From an uncultured cyanobacterium (GTDB lineage: Bacteria > Cyanobacteriota > Cyanobacteriia > PCC-6307 > Cyanobiaceae), in NCBI GenBank assembly GCA_903862155.1, contig CAIOXF010000292.1, positions 1 through 31,250 on the forward strand: 31,250 nt of DNA. The letters run 5' to 3'. Positions 1-7,565 of the stretch are shown here, one piece after another. The notes beneath the pieces are model-generated. The model was not told where the DNA came from. It ran no database searches and worked only from the letters and a program-made list of their open reading frames with translations. The translations under genes were made by a program, and so were the position numbers. Positions within the stretch are counted from its first letter, which is position 1; every line of letters starts with the position of its first letter.

Positions 1-191
1 ACCGTTTCGAGGAAGGTGCTCTGGGTGGCCAGCTCCTCCACCGAATAGCCCCGGTAGGTGAGCAGGCCCTTCTGCCCATCGATGTCGCAGATGGCGGAGT
101 GGGTGGCGGGAACACCCTCTAGGCCCGGGCGGAAGGCCACCGCGGGAGAGGCAGCTGCTGGGGATTGGGATGCCGTAGGAGTCGCCGCCAT
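1..191 (-). CDS. gltA: Citrate synthase, N-terminal part (3' end lies outside the window)
   Basis: Sixty-three codons are visible before the window edge. After a low-complexity Ala/Ser/Pro/Thr leader of about 22 residues comes the citrate synthase entry sequence: LEGVPATHSAICDIDGQKG at residues 24-42, then LLTYRGYSVEELA at 43-55. This Gly-Leu-Glu-Gly-Val ... Asp-Gly-x-x-Gly-x-Leu-x-Tyr-Arg-Gly pattern is a strong signature of the family. The enzyme condenses acetyl-CoA and oxaloacetate to citrate in the cytoplasm. The ATG at 191 is the only reasonable start, because the leader is already longer than needed. It lies 37 bases downstream of the sixA stop on the same strand, so it may be the last gene of a DUF3352-sixA-gltA transcript. 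Catalytic His and Asp residues are beyond the window, so activity cannot be judged. Confidence 0.93.
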   Translation of the reverse strand, partial: MAATPTASQSPAAASPAVAFRPGLEGVPATHSAICDIDGQKGLLTYRGYSVEELATQSTFLET

Positions 192-228
192 GCCTCTGCT
201 GCCGATGCAGCGAACCTACGGCCCTTCC

Positions 229-720
229 TCAGCTGCGCGCCGTAGCGCTGGCTGCCGCCAGCAGCACCTTCGGAGCAAGCAGCAGGCGCAGACTGGGCGT
301 GGGCTGGAGCACGATCACAGCCAGGCCGGCCTTCTTCAGGGTGACGGTCCCTGCCGGAGCACCTAGCACCTGGCAGGCGAGCTGGCCCAGATCCGGCTCA
401 TGGCCCACCAGCATCAAGCGCCCGGCGCCGCTGGAGCGCACCAGCGCGAGGGCATCGCCATCGGGGGCGAGGGCTCCATCGATCTCCAGCTGGCCCGCCA
501 GGCCCGCAGCCACGGCGATCTCCGCCGTCTGGCGGGCGCGCACCAGCGGGCTCGAGATCAGCTGGTCAGCCCGGATACCCAGCAACGCAAGCCGCTCAGC
601 CACGGCGGTGGTGCGACGGATGCCTGCCGACGTGAGCGCGCGGAGGGGCTCAGGCGTGGGACCGCCGCGCTCCTCGGCGATGCCGTGGCGAAACAGCAGC
701 AGCTCCTGAAGGCCTGCCAT
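229..720 (-). CDS. sixA: Phosphohistidine phosphatase SixA
   Basis: A 163-residue histidine-phosphatase-superfamily protein, about the normal SixA length. The catalytic RHG triplet is at residues 11-13 within LLLFRHGIAEERG, the second conserved block ISSPLVRARQTAE lies around 55-67, and the second catalytic histidine is H107 in LMLVGHEPDLG. These make the RHG ... SSPLxRAxQTA ... GHEP order typical of SixA. Family members remove phosphate from phosphohistidine, for example on HPt domains. The frame stays open much further upstream, but the extra residues are antisense to the neighbouring gene and the family begins right at MAGLQELLLFRHG, so the ATG at 720 is preferred. It starts 4 bases after the stop of the DUF3352 gene, which implies co-transcription. 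Confidence 0.93.
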   Translation of the reverse strand: MAGLQELLLFRHGIAEERGGPTPEPLRALTSAGIRRTTAVAERLALLGIRADQLISSPLVRARQTAEIAVAAGLAGQLEIDGALAPDGDALALVRSSGAGRLMLVGHEPDLGQLACQVLGAPAGTVTLKKAGLAVIVLQPTPSLRLLLAPKVLLAAASATARS

Positions 721-724
721 TGGC

Positions 725-2317
725 TCAGGAAAGATCGAGGCGGGCGCTGAGGCGATAGCCCGTGGGCTCCGGTGTGAGCGCCAGGGCCAGGCCATCAGCG
801 GCCTCAGCCAGTGGCTCCCCGGCCAGTCCGGAGAGCAGGCGCCCGCTGCTCCAGCGGCCCAGCAACTCCCGGGCCTGGGTGCTGCCCACCGCCCACTGCA
901 CCCCGGCATCCGGGCGATCGAGGGCCTCGAGTCGATCCAGCTGCTGGCGAGGACCCTGACGGGCCTCCCCCTGCTGCTCCAGCTGCGCCAGGTCTTGGCT
1001 CCACCAGGCCAGATCGCCTTGGGCGGAGCGGGCCCCAGCCAGTTCGGCCTGCAGTTGGCCGGGCTCAGAGCGCCCCTTGCGCCCAGTGCCTGCGGCCAGG
1101 TGGGTCCACACCCTCACCGGGCGGCCGTTATCAAGCTGCAGCGGAGCGCCGATCAGGCCCTCGGCCGCCAGGGCTGGCTCCAGGGCCTGGGGAGCGGGTT
1201 CGTCGGCACCGGTGCCGAGCAGCCAGCCAGCCTGGCTCTGAGCCCACAGCAAGGGGCCGCCATCGGCGGCGCTCACCAGGGCCGGCAGCGGACTGGTGAT
1301 GGTCGCCAGGGCCTTGGCCAGCACAGGCTGCAGCACCGCCGGCAGGGCGGCGGGGTTCTGCAGTACCGCCAGGCTGGCGGCATCCCCGTGAACGCCGGCC
1401 AGCAGGGCGGCGGCCCTGCTGGCCGCCTGGGGTGCCACGACCCACCCATCGGATTCAGACCCAGCCTTGCGGCGGAATGTGGCCTCCAGGGCCAGGCCCG
1501 AGCCGGCGGGCCGCAGCGCCGCCATCACACCGGTGAGATCGGCATCTTCAAGGGTGCTGACAGGAATGCCGAGCCAAGAGCCCATCGCTGAGGGCCGCGC
1601 ACTGAGCAGGGCCACCCCATCGCCGAGGGCGTTGAGGCCACTGCGGTAAGCGTCGCTGGCGGCCAGGTTCAGCTCGTCGATCTGCGATACATCCAGGGCC
1701 TGCTCCAGCACCCCGCGGCCCGAGGCGATGAGCACCAGCTCGTCGTTGATCAGGGCCGTGGCGATCGGCACCATATCGGTGCCCACCAGGGCCCCACGGC
1801 CGCTGATCAGACCCATGCCGCGGTAGCTGCTGATCTGCAGATCAGTGCCGGCCAGGCTGCGGGTTTGCCAGAAGCGCTGCAGGAAGCGGCGGGCACCATC
1901 GCCATCGCGGCTGCGCAGGCTCAGCAGCCAGCCATTGGCCCGGGCGTCATCACCGGTGGCAACAAGGCTGAGGCCGATCTCAGGTCCAAGCCAACTCTTG
2001 AGCTCGGCGGTGTAGTCGAGGCCGGCAGCCGCGAACGCTCCATCACGCAGCCGGGCCACCGCAGCCGTGGCGGCACGCCGCTGGCGGGGAGGCGCCACGG
2101 CCCGGGCGTAGGCCAGGGGCTCCTCTCCGTCGATGAATAGAAACAGGCTCAGGGGCGCCTGGCGCGGCACGAACTGCGCCGCCACCGGCACGGTGAGGGG
2201 ATGATGCCGGAGCTGCAGCGGGGAGCGGCCCAGCACCAACCACCAGGCAGCGGCCCCAAGGCCGAGGAGCAGCAGGGCCACCGCTAGCACGATCGCCAGA
2301 AACTGGCGGGCTTTCAT
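725..2317 (-). CDS. DUF3352 family membrane-anchored protein
   Basis: A 530-residue protein with one N-terminal membrane segment (about residues 5-27, Leu/Ala/Val-rich and ending in Trp-Trp), followed by a large domain that should lie outside the cytoplasm. Its sequence (MVPIATALINDELVLIASG, a long Ala/Leu/Gly-rich body) resembles cyanobacterial DUF3352 proteins, whose function is unknown. The frame is open to 2413, but the 32 extra residues would run through the divergent rhodanese gene and precede the natural Lys-Ala-Arg plus membrane-anchor start, so the ATG at 2317 is chosen. It is the first gene of a leftward group with sixA and gltA. The family assignment is from recall; the gene itself is well supported by length and composition. 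Confidence 0.82.
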   Translation of the reverse strand: MKARQFLAIVLAVALLLLGLGAAAWWLVLGRSPLQLRHHPLTVPVAAQFVPRQAPLSLFLFIDGEEPLAYARAVAPPRQRRAATAAVARLRDGAFAAAGLDYTAELKSWLGPEIGLSLVATGDDARANGWLLSLRSRDGDGARRFLQRFWQTRSLAGTDLQISSYRGMGLISGRGALVGTDMVPIATALINDELVLIASGRGVLEQALDVSQIDELNLAASDAYRSGLNALGDGVALLSARPSAMGSWLGIPVSTLEDADLTGVMAALRPAGSGLALEATFRRKAGSESDGWVVAPQAASRAAALLAGVHGDAASLAVLQNPAALPAVLQPVLAKALATITSPLPALVSAADGGPLLWAQSQAGWLLGTGADEPAPQALEPALAAEGLIGAPLQLDNGRPVRVWTHLAAGTGRKGRSEPGQLQAELAGARSAQGDLAWWSQDLAQLEQQGEARQGPRQQLDRLEALDRPDAGVQWAVGSTQARELLGRWSSGRLLSGLAGEPLAEAADGLALALTPEPTGYRLSARLDLS

Positions 2318-2326
2318 GCGCCCCAA

Positions 2327-2346
2327 GCAGGATGGGCCCATCCTGC
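2327..2346. repeat. 20-bp perfect palindrome between divergent genes
   Basis: The bases 2327-2336 (gcaggatggg) and 2337-2346 (cccatcctgc) are exact reverse complements with no spacer. The palindrome begins 10 bases upstream of the DUF3352 start codon and ends 14 bases before the preferred GTG start of the rhodanese. It could be an operator or a dimeric regulator site serving both genes, or an RNA hairpin in the leader of either transcript. No regulator can be named from sequence. Confidence 0.6.
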
Positions 2347-2360
2347 CCGCTACCACTCCC

Positions 2361-2705
2361 GTGAGCACCCCAATCAGCATCCGGGCCCGCGACCTTGAAA
2401 GCCGCCTGGCCACCGGTGAGCTGGTGCAGCTGGTGGACGTGCGGGAAGACGAGGAACTGAACCTGGCGCGGCTGCCCCATGCGGTGGTGCACCTGCCCCT
2501 GAGCCGCTCCGCCGAATGGATGGGCGAGCTGGAGCAGCGGCTGGAACGCGACCGACCGGTGGCCGTGTTCTGCCACGCCGGCGTACGCAGCTGGCATTTC
2601 GCCTGCTGGCTGATGGATCAGCACGGCTACAGCGATGTGTGGAACGTGCAGGGGGGCATCGACGCCTGGAGCACAGACGTGGACCCGTCTGTGCCGCGGT
2701 ATTAG
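2361..2705 (+). CDS. Rhodanese-like domain protein (single domain)
   Basis: A 114-residue single rhodanese domain. Visible are LVQLVDVREDEEL near the N-terminus, the active-site loop FCHAGVRS with its cysteine at residue 71, and the C-terminal strand NVQGGIDAWS. Rhodaneses carry sulfur as a persulfide on the loop cysteine; the acceptor here is unknown. Two starts are possible: an ATG at 2316, which would overlap the divergent DUF3352 start by two bases and translate through the 20-bp palindrome, or the GTG at 2361, which places the protein start just before the rhodanese fold. The GTG is preferred. The neighbour downstream is hrcA after 90 bases. Confidence 0.9.
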   Translation: MSTPISIRARDLESRLATGELVQLVDVREDEELNLARLPHAVVHLPLSRSAEWMGELEQRLERDRPVAVFCHAGVRSWHFACWLMDQHGYSDVWNVQGGIDAWSTDVDPSVPRY

Positions 2706-2734
2706 GGCGCCGCCACCAAATCCTCACCCAACCA

Positions 2735-2747
2735 CCGGTCAGACCGG
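2735..2747. repeat. Short inverted repeat upstream of hrcA
   Basis: Arms ccggtc (2735-2740) and gaccgg (2742-2747) flank a single A. A possible -10 hexamer TACGAT lies at 2758-2763, which would put this repeat over the -35 position of an hrcA promoter. The -35 itself is poor. No CIRCE element (TTAGCACTC-N9-GAGTGCTAA) was seen in this leader. Confidence 0.3.
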
Positions 2748-2795
2748 CCGCTATCCCTACGATCCAGCCACATTTAAGAAGGGTGCAGCGCCGCC

Positions 2796-3821
2796 TTGCC
2801 AGCCACCCACGCCACCACAAACTTCCCGGGCGGCGCTGGCGGAGCAACACTCACCCGCCGGCAACAGGAAGTGCTCCAGCTCGCCGTGCGCCACTACGTG
2901 GACACGATGGAGCCCGTGGGCAGCAAGACACTGGTGAAGCGCTTCAGCCTGGAGGCGAGCCCGGCCACGGTGCGCTCGGCCATGGGGGCCTTGGAGCAGC
3001 GGGGCCTGCTCACCCAACCCCATACCTCCGCCGGGCGGATCCCCAGCCAGCAGGGCTATCGGATCTACGTGAACCAGCTGATGCCGGCGCCCGGAGCAGC
3101 GGCCCTCCAACTGGAGCGGGAGCTGACGGGCCTGAGCCTCCAGTGGGCTGCGCTCGACGACCTGCTCCTCCATCTCAGTCGCAGGCTTTCAGACTTCACT
3201 GGCCTGCTCAGCCTGATCACCCGACCGCAGCAACCAGCCCCCCGGCCCCACCTCCAGGCCCTTCGGCTGGTGCCCAGCGGCGATCGTCTGCTGGTGTTTC
3301 TGGTGGAGGAGGCAGCCACGGCCCGCAGCCTCAACCTGCGCCTACCCAGCCCCTGCCCGGGCCAGGTGGAGGCGCTGGAGTGCTGGGTGCGGGACCAGCT
3401 GGAGCGTGGACCGATCGACTGGGGAAGCCTTCCAACCCAGCTCAGCGCCTGCGGTGCAGTGGTGCGCCAAGGCCTGGCCAGCCACGGCCAGGCACCCCGG
3501 CTTCATGGCAAGGAGGCTGTTGCATCGGGACTGGCCGGCCTGCTCGCCCAGCCGGAATTCAGCCAGACCGCCAGCCTGAGGCCCTTGGTGGAGCTGGTGG
3601 AGGAGGCGCCACAGCAGGTTTTGCAGCAAGGTGGCATTTGGATCGGGGCTGAGCACCCACACCAGGCCCTGCACCAATGCGCCCTGGTGCAAGCCGACTA
3701 CCGCAGCGGCGACGGCAGCGTGGGCAAGGTGGCCCTGGTGGGCCCCATGCGCATGGCCTATGCCACAGCCCGGGCAGCTGTGCGCTCGGTGGCTCAAGTG
3801 CTCGAGCGCCTACTCAGCTGA
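2796..3821 (+). CDS. hrcA: Heat-inducible transcription repressor HrcA
   Basis: A 341-residue protein of normal HrcA length. The N-terminal winged helix is clear: LTRRQQEVLQLAVRHYVDT at about 19-37, EPVGSKTLV, then SPATVRSAMGALEQRGLLTQ and the wing HTSAGRIPSQQGYRIYV. The C-terminal region (IWIGAEHP ... VGKVALVGPMRMAYATARAAV) matches the family's last segment. HrcA represses chaperone operons by binding CIRCE sites and is folded by GroEL. The start used is a TTG at 2796; no ATG or GTG lies in frame before the helix-turn-helix, so the first 15-18 residues are uncertain. The 3' end overlaps the convergent transporter gene by 12 bases. No CIRCE site was seen in front of the gene, so autoregulation is not evident here. 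Confidence 0.93.
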   Translation: MPATHATTNFPGGAGGATLTRRQQEVLQLAVRHYVDTMEPVGSKTLVKRFSLEASPATVRSAMGALEQRGLLTQPHTSAGRIPSQQGYRIYVNQLMPAPGAAALQLERELTGLSLQWAALDDLLLHLSRRLSDFTGLLSLITRPQQPAPRPHLQALRLVPSGDRLLVFLVEEAATARSLNLRLPSPCPGQVEALECWVRDQLERGPIDWGSLPTQLSACGAVVRQGLASHGQAPRLHGKEAVASGLAGLLAQPEFSQTASLRPLVELVEEAPQQVLQQGGIWIGAEHPHQALHQCALVQADYRSGDGSVGKVALVGPMRMAYATARAAVRSVAQVLERLLS

Positions 3822-4745
3822 TGCGGGGGCCAGGCCCAGGGGAGCCGGGCAACGCAGGCCGAGCATGATGCCGGTCACCATCGCCGGCACCGCCACCCAC
3901 CCATGGGGGGAGCCACCGGGCACAAAACGCAGCAGCTGACTGTCATTGCCGCCCATAGCCAGCAGGGCTCCGGCAGCCATGGCCATGCCGTAGGGCAAAC
4001 GCACCAGATCGGCAATGCGCGGACAGGTGATCCGGAAACGGCGGCCCAACAGGGCCTCAGCGGCCATCCCCGCCAAGAGCACCAGGCCCAACAGTGGGAG
4101 TGGGTCGCGCCGCTTCAGGCTCTCTGCCAGAACAAGCGGATCGGCCAGGGCATGGGCCAGGGAGGAGGGATCCCAATGCCACAGGTCGTTGTCGACCAGG
4201 GCGAGCATGGCGCCACAGGCGATCGAGGAGCGCCAGGCCACCGCTTTAAAGGCCGAGACACCTGGCTTGGGAGACGGGGAGCGCGCCGCCAACCCCATCA
4301 GACCTAGCAGCAACAGCAGCACAACAAGCATGGCGGCCGTGCGCTGGGGCTGGCCCGGAAGCGCCACAAGGGCCGTGGGGCTGCCGGCGACCGCATCACC
4401 CATCACCCACCCCATCACGGTGCACAGGGCCCTGAAATCTCCGCTGGCCAGCTGAATGCTCGTGCCCACAAAGCAGCCGCGGTTCCAGGCAGCCGCAACG
4501 CCGAACAGCACGCCGCCGACCCCCACCCGCCAGTCGGGTGCCAGCTGGCGCGGGACGCTGCCTCCCATCTCCAGCGAGAGCAGCACGGCGCTGATGCCGA
4601 TGCAGATCAGAGCGATCGCCCGGGCGATGTCCCAATCGCCGTTGCTGGCCTTGGCCACGGCAGCAACCATGCAGAAGTGAATCCGGCTCAGCAGCAGGCC
4701 GGCCATGAACAGCAGCAGCACCACCAAGCCAACAGGGAGCTGCAC
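3810..4745 (-). CDS. YeeE/YedE family sulfur-compound transporter
   Basis: A 311-residue, strongly hydrophobic protein with about nine membrane segments. It carries the cysteines expected of the YeeE/YedE (TsuA-like) family: RIHFCM (C25), NRGCFVG (C91), an ITCPR near the middle of the C-terminal half, and LRCPAPLG close to the end. Characterised members import thiosulfate through relays of conserved cysteines; whether this one takes thiosulfate or another sulfur compound cannot be told. The start is a GTG at 4745. The stop lies inside hrcA on the other strand (12-base overlap). The nearby rhodanese fits a sulfur-handling theme but is not in the same transcript. Confidence 0.85.
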   Translation of the reverse strand: MQLPVGLVVLLLFMAGLLLSRIHFCMVAAVAKASNGDWDIARAIALICIGISAVLLSLEMGGSVPRQLAPDWRVGVGGVLFGVAAAWNRGCFVGTSIQLASGDFRALCTVMGWVMGDAVAGSPTALVALPGQPQRTAAMLVVLLLLLGLMGLAARSPSPKPGVSAFKAVAWRSSIACGAMLALVDNDLWHWDPSSLAHALADPLVLAESLKRRDPLPLLGLVLLAGMAAEALLGRRFRITCPRIADLVRLPYGMAMAAGALLAMGGNDSQLLRFVPGGSPHGWVAVPAMVTGIMLGLRCPAPLGLAPASAE

Positions 4746-4863
4746 CGGTCGCGTTCCAGGCTTTGCTCTGCATCATCCAGCGCACCCACCGACCGCCTGG
4801 TGTTCCACACACTCGACGCTGCCGGCGGTTCAGTGCTAGTCAGCGGAAAACGCTTGATCTTTC

Positions 4864-5226
4864 GTGGGCTTTCCCGTTTCGGGCACCAGCCGTCAGAGCA
4901 GCCGTCAGAGCGGCCCTCAGAGCATCGGGCTCAGCCTCGGCCTGCTCCTGCTGACCGCCGTCAGCCTCACGGCCTGCGGCCAGAAAGAAGCCAGCGGCCC
5001 ATCAGCGATGGATCAAAAGGTGGAAGCCATGATGGAAAAGATGGGCGTTCCCGGAGCCAGCTCCACCCCAAGCAAGGCAGCGATGGCGCTTGACTGCCCA
5101 CCGATCAAAACGATGTTGGACAAGGTGCGTGAGGCGCCGGCATCCATCACTCCAGCATCGCGCCGGGCGCTCAATGCCTGGGCCCGCTGGTGCAATCTGA
5201 AAGCGCTGCCTGATCAGGCCTCCTGA
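4864..5226 (+). CDS. Small lipoprotein, function unknown
   Basis: A 120-residue protein with a type II signal peptide: a polar Ser/Arg/Gln-rich leader (residues 7-20), a hydrophobic stretch IGLSLGLLLLTAVS and the lipobox LTAC, so lipidation would be on C38. The mature part is about 83 residues, contains two more cysteines (in DCPPIKTM and ARWCNLK) that could form a disulfide, and is rich in Met and Lys at its start. The GTG at 4864 is the first possible start, because an in-frame stop precedes it at 4855. The leader is unusually long and made from a 12-bp tandem repeat. No family was recognised. The gene is divergent from the YedE-type transporter. Confidence 0.75.
   Translation: MGFPVSGTSRQSSRQSGPQSIGLSLGLLLLTAVSLTACGQKEASGPSAMDQKVEAMMEKMGVPGASSTPSKAAMALDCPPIKTMLDKVREAPASITPASRRALNAWARWCNLKALPDQAS
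4889..4924. repeat. Three degenerate 12-bp tandem repeats in a signal-peptide leader
   Basis: The unit cagccgtcagag occurs twice in direct tandem from 4889, followed by the variant cggccctcagag. The repeats encode the Ser-Arg-Gln-Ser type residues before the hydrophobic core of the lipoprotein signal peptide, so changes in unit number would change leader length in steps of four residues without shifting the frame. Confidence 0.6.
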
Positions 5227-5292
5227 GCCACCCATCGGATCGGATCCCCCGGTCTGCCCCAGACTGCGCCCATCCCCTGATGCTGTCTGGCG

Positions 5293-6048
5293 TTGGAACT
5301 GCCACGGGTCGTGTTCTTCGGGCGCACGGGTGCCGAAGCCTGTCGCTTTTTCAATCTCGATCTAGCTGACTGGAGCGGCGCAAGCCTTCTGGACTGTCCC
5401 GGCGGACCCGGCTCGCTGGCACCACTGGCTCGCCGCTCCGGCCTGAAGGTGCTGGCGGTGGATCCGCTCTATGCACTTGAGCCTAAAGACCTGGAACGCC
5501 GTTGCCGGGAGGACATCGCCTTCACGATCGAGCAACTGCGCCAGTCGTCCACCGTGCGGAGCGACTTCAACCTGGAGCCCTACCACCAGGAGAAACTGGA
5601 GGCCCTGGAGGCCTTCCTCGCCGACCGGCAGGCCCACCCGGAGTCGTACCGCCCGGGAGCGCTGCCGGAGCTGCCGCTGGCAGACGACAGCTTCGATCTA
5701 GTGCTGAGCGGCCATCTGCTGTTCGTGTACGCGCCACTGGCCGATGGTGGCCTGCACGAGGTGGATTGCTTTGATCTGGCCTGGCACCGCCGCGCCCTGG
5801 CTGAACTGCTGCGGGTGTGCCGGAGGGAACTGCGGATCTTTCCGGCTTACACCATCACCATGCCGGCCCGGGTGCATCCCTACGTAGCCCCCCTGATCGC
5901 CGATCTGCCGGCGGGATGGCAGGCCAGCCTGGAGCCCACCAGCTACGACCAGGGGGCGATGGGTGAAACGCCGATGCTGCGGATCCGGTGGATTGGCCCT
6001 AACCCGGAACCGCCGGAATCAAGCCAGCTTCTTCCAGCTCAGGAATGA
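5293..6048 (+). CDS. SAM-dependent methyltransferase-like protein
   Basis: A 251-residue protein with a Rossmann methyltransferase look. Motif I is LLDCPGGPGSLAPLA (about residues 32-46), followed by the acidic end of strand two in VLAVDPLY. The later block PLADDSFDLVLSGHLLFVY matches the usual motif IV region, and ALAELLRVCRRELRIFPAY the strand and helix after it. Substrate unknown. The start is a TTG at 5293, which follows an upstream stretch with no better start; the first residues ELPRVVFFGRTG look native. The C-terminus after residue 235 (a Pro/Glu/Ser-rich tail) overlaps on the other strand a short peptide-deformylase-like fragment. Confidence 0.78.
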   Translation: MELPRVVFFGRTGAEACRFFNLDLADWSGASLLDCPGGPGSLAPLARRSGLKVLAVDPLYALEPKDLERRCREDIAFTIEQLRQSSTVRSDFNLEPYHQEKLEALEAFLADRQAHPESYRPGALPELPLADDSFDLVLSGHLLFVYAPLADGGLHEVDCFDLAWHRRALAELLRVCRRELRIFPAYTITMPARVHPYVAPLIADLPAGWQASLEPTSYDQGAMGETPMLRIRWIGPNPEPPESSQLLPAQE

Positions 6049-6160
6049 AACCGAAGGCGGTGGGGTCGCTGAGGCTGTCGGGGAACAGCACCCCATCGAC
6101 GTGCACGGGGTGGGCTCTCTGGTGCAGGCGCGGATCACCAAGGCGTAAAACGGTGCGCAC
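5999..6160 (-). pseudogene. Possible N-terminal remnant of a peptide deformylase
   Basis: From a GTG at 6160, 12 bases after the stop of the upstream ligase gene, the frame reads VRTVLRLGDPRLHQRAHPV. This resembles the first strand of peptide deformylases, in which Val-Leu-x-x-Gly-Asp-Pro-x-Leu-x-x-x-Ala-x-Pro-Val is typical. The next 34 codons do not resemble the family and end at a stop in 5999-6001; none of the three deformylase motifs (GxGLAAPQ, EGCLS, HExDH) is present. It runs 50 bases into the convergent methyltransferase gene. A real short protein cannot be excluded, but a truncated, decaying copy is the simpler reading. Confidence 0.35.
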
Positions 6161-6171
6161 CGCAATGAGCT

Positions 6172-7542
6172 TCAAGCCTTTGGTGCCATGCAAACAACGC
6201 CCCCCACAAGGGGCCACCAGGCATCAGCCGCCGCCAGCTCGGCATCGCTGAGGCCAGCACAGCGGCGCACCTCAGCCGCCTGGCTGTCGAGCAGGGAGGC
6301 GTGGAGAGCCTCCCCCAGCGCCTCCCGCAGCAGGTCGCTAGCCGCGAAGGCCGCTGAAGCTTCAGCCAGGCTGGAGGGCAGGCGCACTGCCGCACCGGCT
6401 GGGAGGTGGGCCGGATCGCCCGTGAGGGGCGGCGGAAGGGGCCGTGCCTCGTTGAGGCCCGCCAACGCCACCGCCTGCACCGCCGCGAGCAGCAGATAGG
6501 GATTGGCGGCCAAATCCGCCACCTTGAGCTCCAGGTGGGCAGCGGCGCCATCAGCGCCGGAGGGAATCAGCCGGAGAGCCGCCTCCCGGTTCTCGATGCC
6601 CCACACCTGAAACGGCGCCGACCAAGACCCCGGCGCCAGGCGCCGATAGGAGATCTCGAGCGGGCAGGCCAGGGCGATCAGGGCCGGCAGCTCCTGCAGC
6701 AGGGCGGCCAGCACGGCACCACCGGCGTCGGTGAGCCCGCCAGGGCCGGCGCCACCCTGGAACAGAGGCTCGCCGTGGCGCTGCACGCTCAGGTGGAGGT
6801 GTCCGCCATGACCCACCCGCTCCAGGCTGGGTTTCGGGCTGAAACTGCAGCGCCAACCGCAGCGCTGCGACACCCGTTGAATCAGCAGCTTGGCGTGCAC
6901 AAGCCGGTCGGCCGCCTCCAGGGGGGTGCCTGGGGCCAGCGAGAGCTCAAACTGGCTCGCCCCGTACTCCGGGTGGAACTGCAACCAGGGAATACCCGCG
7001 GCCTCCAGGGCATCAAGCAGGGCCGTGGCGTAATCCAAACCCTCCACCAGCCGGTCGGCGCCATAGGGGCCACCTGGGATCGCCGGCTGGGGAGCGCCAT
7101 GGAGATCGGGTGTGGCCACCAGCCACTCCAGCTCGAAACCTGCCCGCAGCTCCACGCCAAGCGCGCCTAGGAGCTCCTGCTGCAAGCGGCAGCGGTAACG
7201 CTGATCAGCCGCGTAGGGCACGCCAGAGCGCTCGAAACGCTCACCCGGCGCCCAGGCCCAGCCACTCCTGGGCTCCAGCAAGGCCAGAGCGGTGCCATCC
7301 GCGCGCAGGCGCAGATCACCGTCGGGCCGAGCCAGGCGGTGCTGGGGGTCAATGGCTCCGCCCGCACCGAAAGCATCCGCCACTGGCGAGAACCCCACCC
7401 CCGTGGCCACGGCCGCCTCAAAGGCCGCCAAGGGCACCACCTTCACCAGCGGCGCGCCGATGTGGTTCACCCAGGTGATCGCCACCCAGCGAATGCCCTG
7501 CTCAGCCAGGGCAACAACCTGCGGCGAAAGGTGATTGGACAC
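6172..7542 (-). CDS. Glutamine-synthetase-family ligase (GlnA-like)
   Basis: A 456-residue protein with the glutamine synthetase fold in order: an N-terminal beta-grasp part (VAITWVNHIGAPLVKVVPL), FELEWLVA with the first metal glutamate, FHPEYGASQFELSLAPG, the ATP and metal block GHGGHLHLSVQ, SYRRLAPGSWSAP, and HLELKVADLAANPYLLLAA. Compared with GlnA consensus, the arginine usually seen in the IE-x-R block is Lys here (LELKVAD), and NRSAAIRIP reads NREAALRLIP. It may ligate glutamate to an amine rather than ammonia, as gamma-glutamyl-amine synthetases do, but the sequence does not settle this. The frame is open upstream to 7764, antisense to the divergent hydrolase; the GTG at 7542 begins a natural N-terminus. 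It faces the hydrolase gene with only 23 bases between starts. Confidence 0.85.
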   Translation of the reverse strand: MSNHLSPQVVALAEQGIRWVAITWVNHIGAPLVKVVPLAAFEAAVATGVGFSPVADAFGAGGAIDPQHRLARPDGDLRLRADGTALALLEPRSGWAWAPGERFERSGVPYAADQRYRCRLQQELLGALGVELRAGFELEWLVATPDLHGAPQPAIPGGPYGADRLVEGLDYATALLDALEAAGIPWLQFHPEYGASQFELSLAPGTPLEAADRLVHAKLLIQRVSQRCGWRCSFSPKPSLERVGHGGHLHLSVQRHGEPLFQGGAGPGGLTDAGGAVLAALLQELPALIALACPLEISYRRLAPGSWSAPFQVWGIENREAALRLIPSGADGAAAHLELKVADLAANPYLLLAAVQAVALAGLNEARPLPPPLTGDPAHLPAGAAVRLPSSLAEASAAFAASDLLREALGEALHASLLDSQAAEVRRCAGLSDAELAAADAWWPLVGGVVCMAPKA

Positions 7543-7565
7543 GGGCAGCCCTGGGGAGTAGGGCC

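Noticed and set aside
2706..2795. CIRCE operator before hrcA
   Set aside because: No TTAGCACTC/GAGTGCTAA pair is present.
4613..4620. HIP1 palindrome GCGATCGC (also near 20703)
   Set aside because: Only about two copies were noticed by eye in 31 kb, near chance at this GC; not the enrichment seen in many beta-cyanobacteria.
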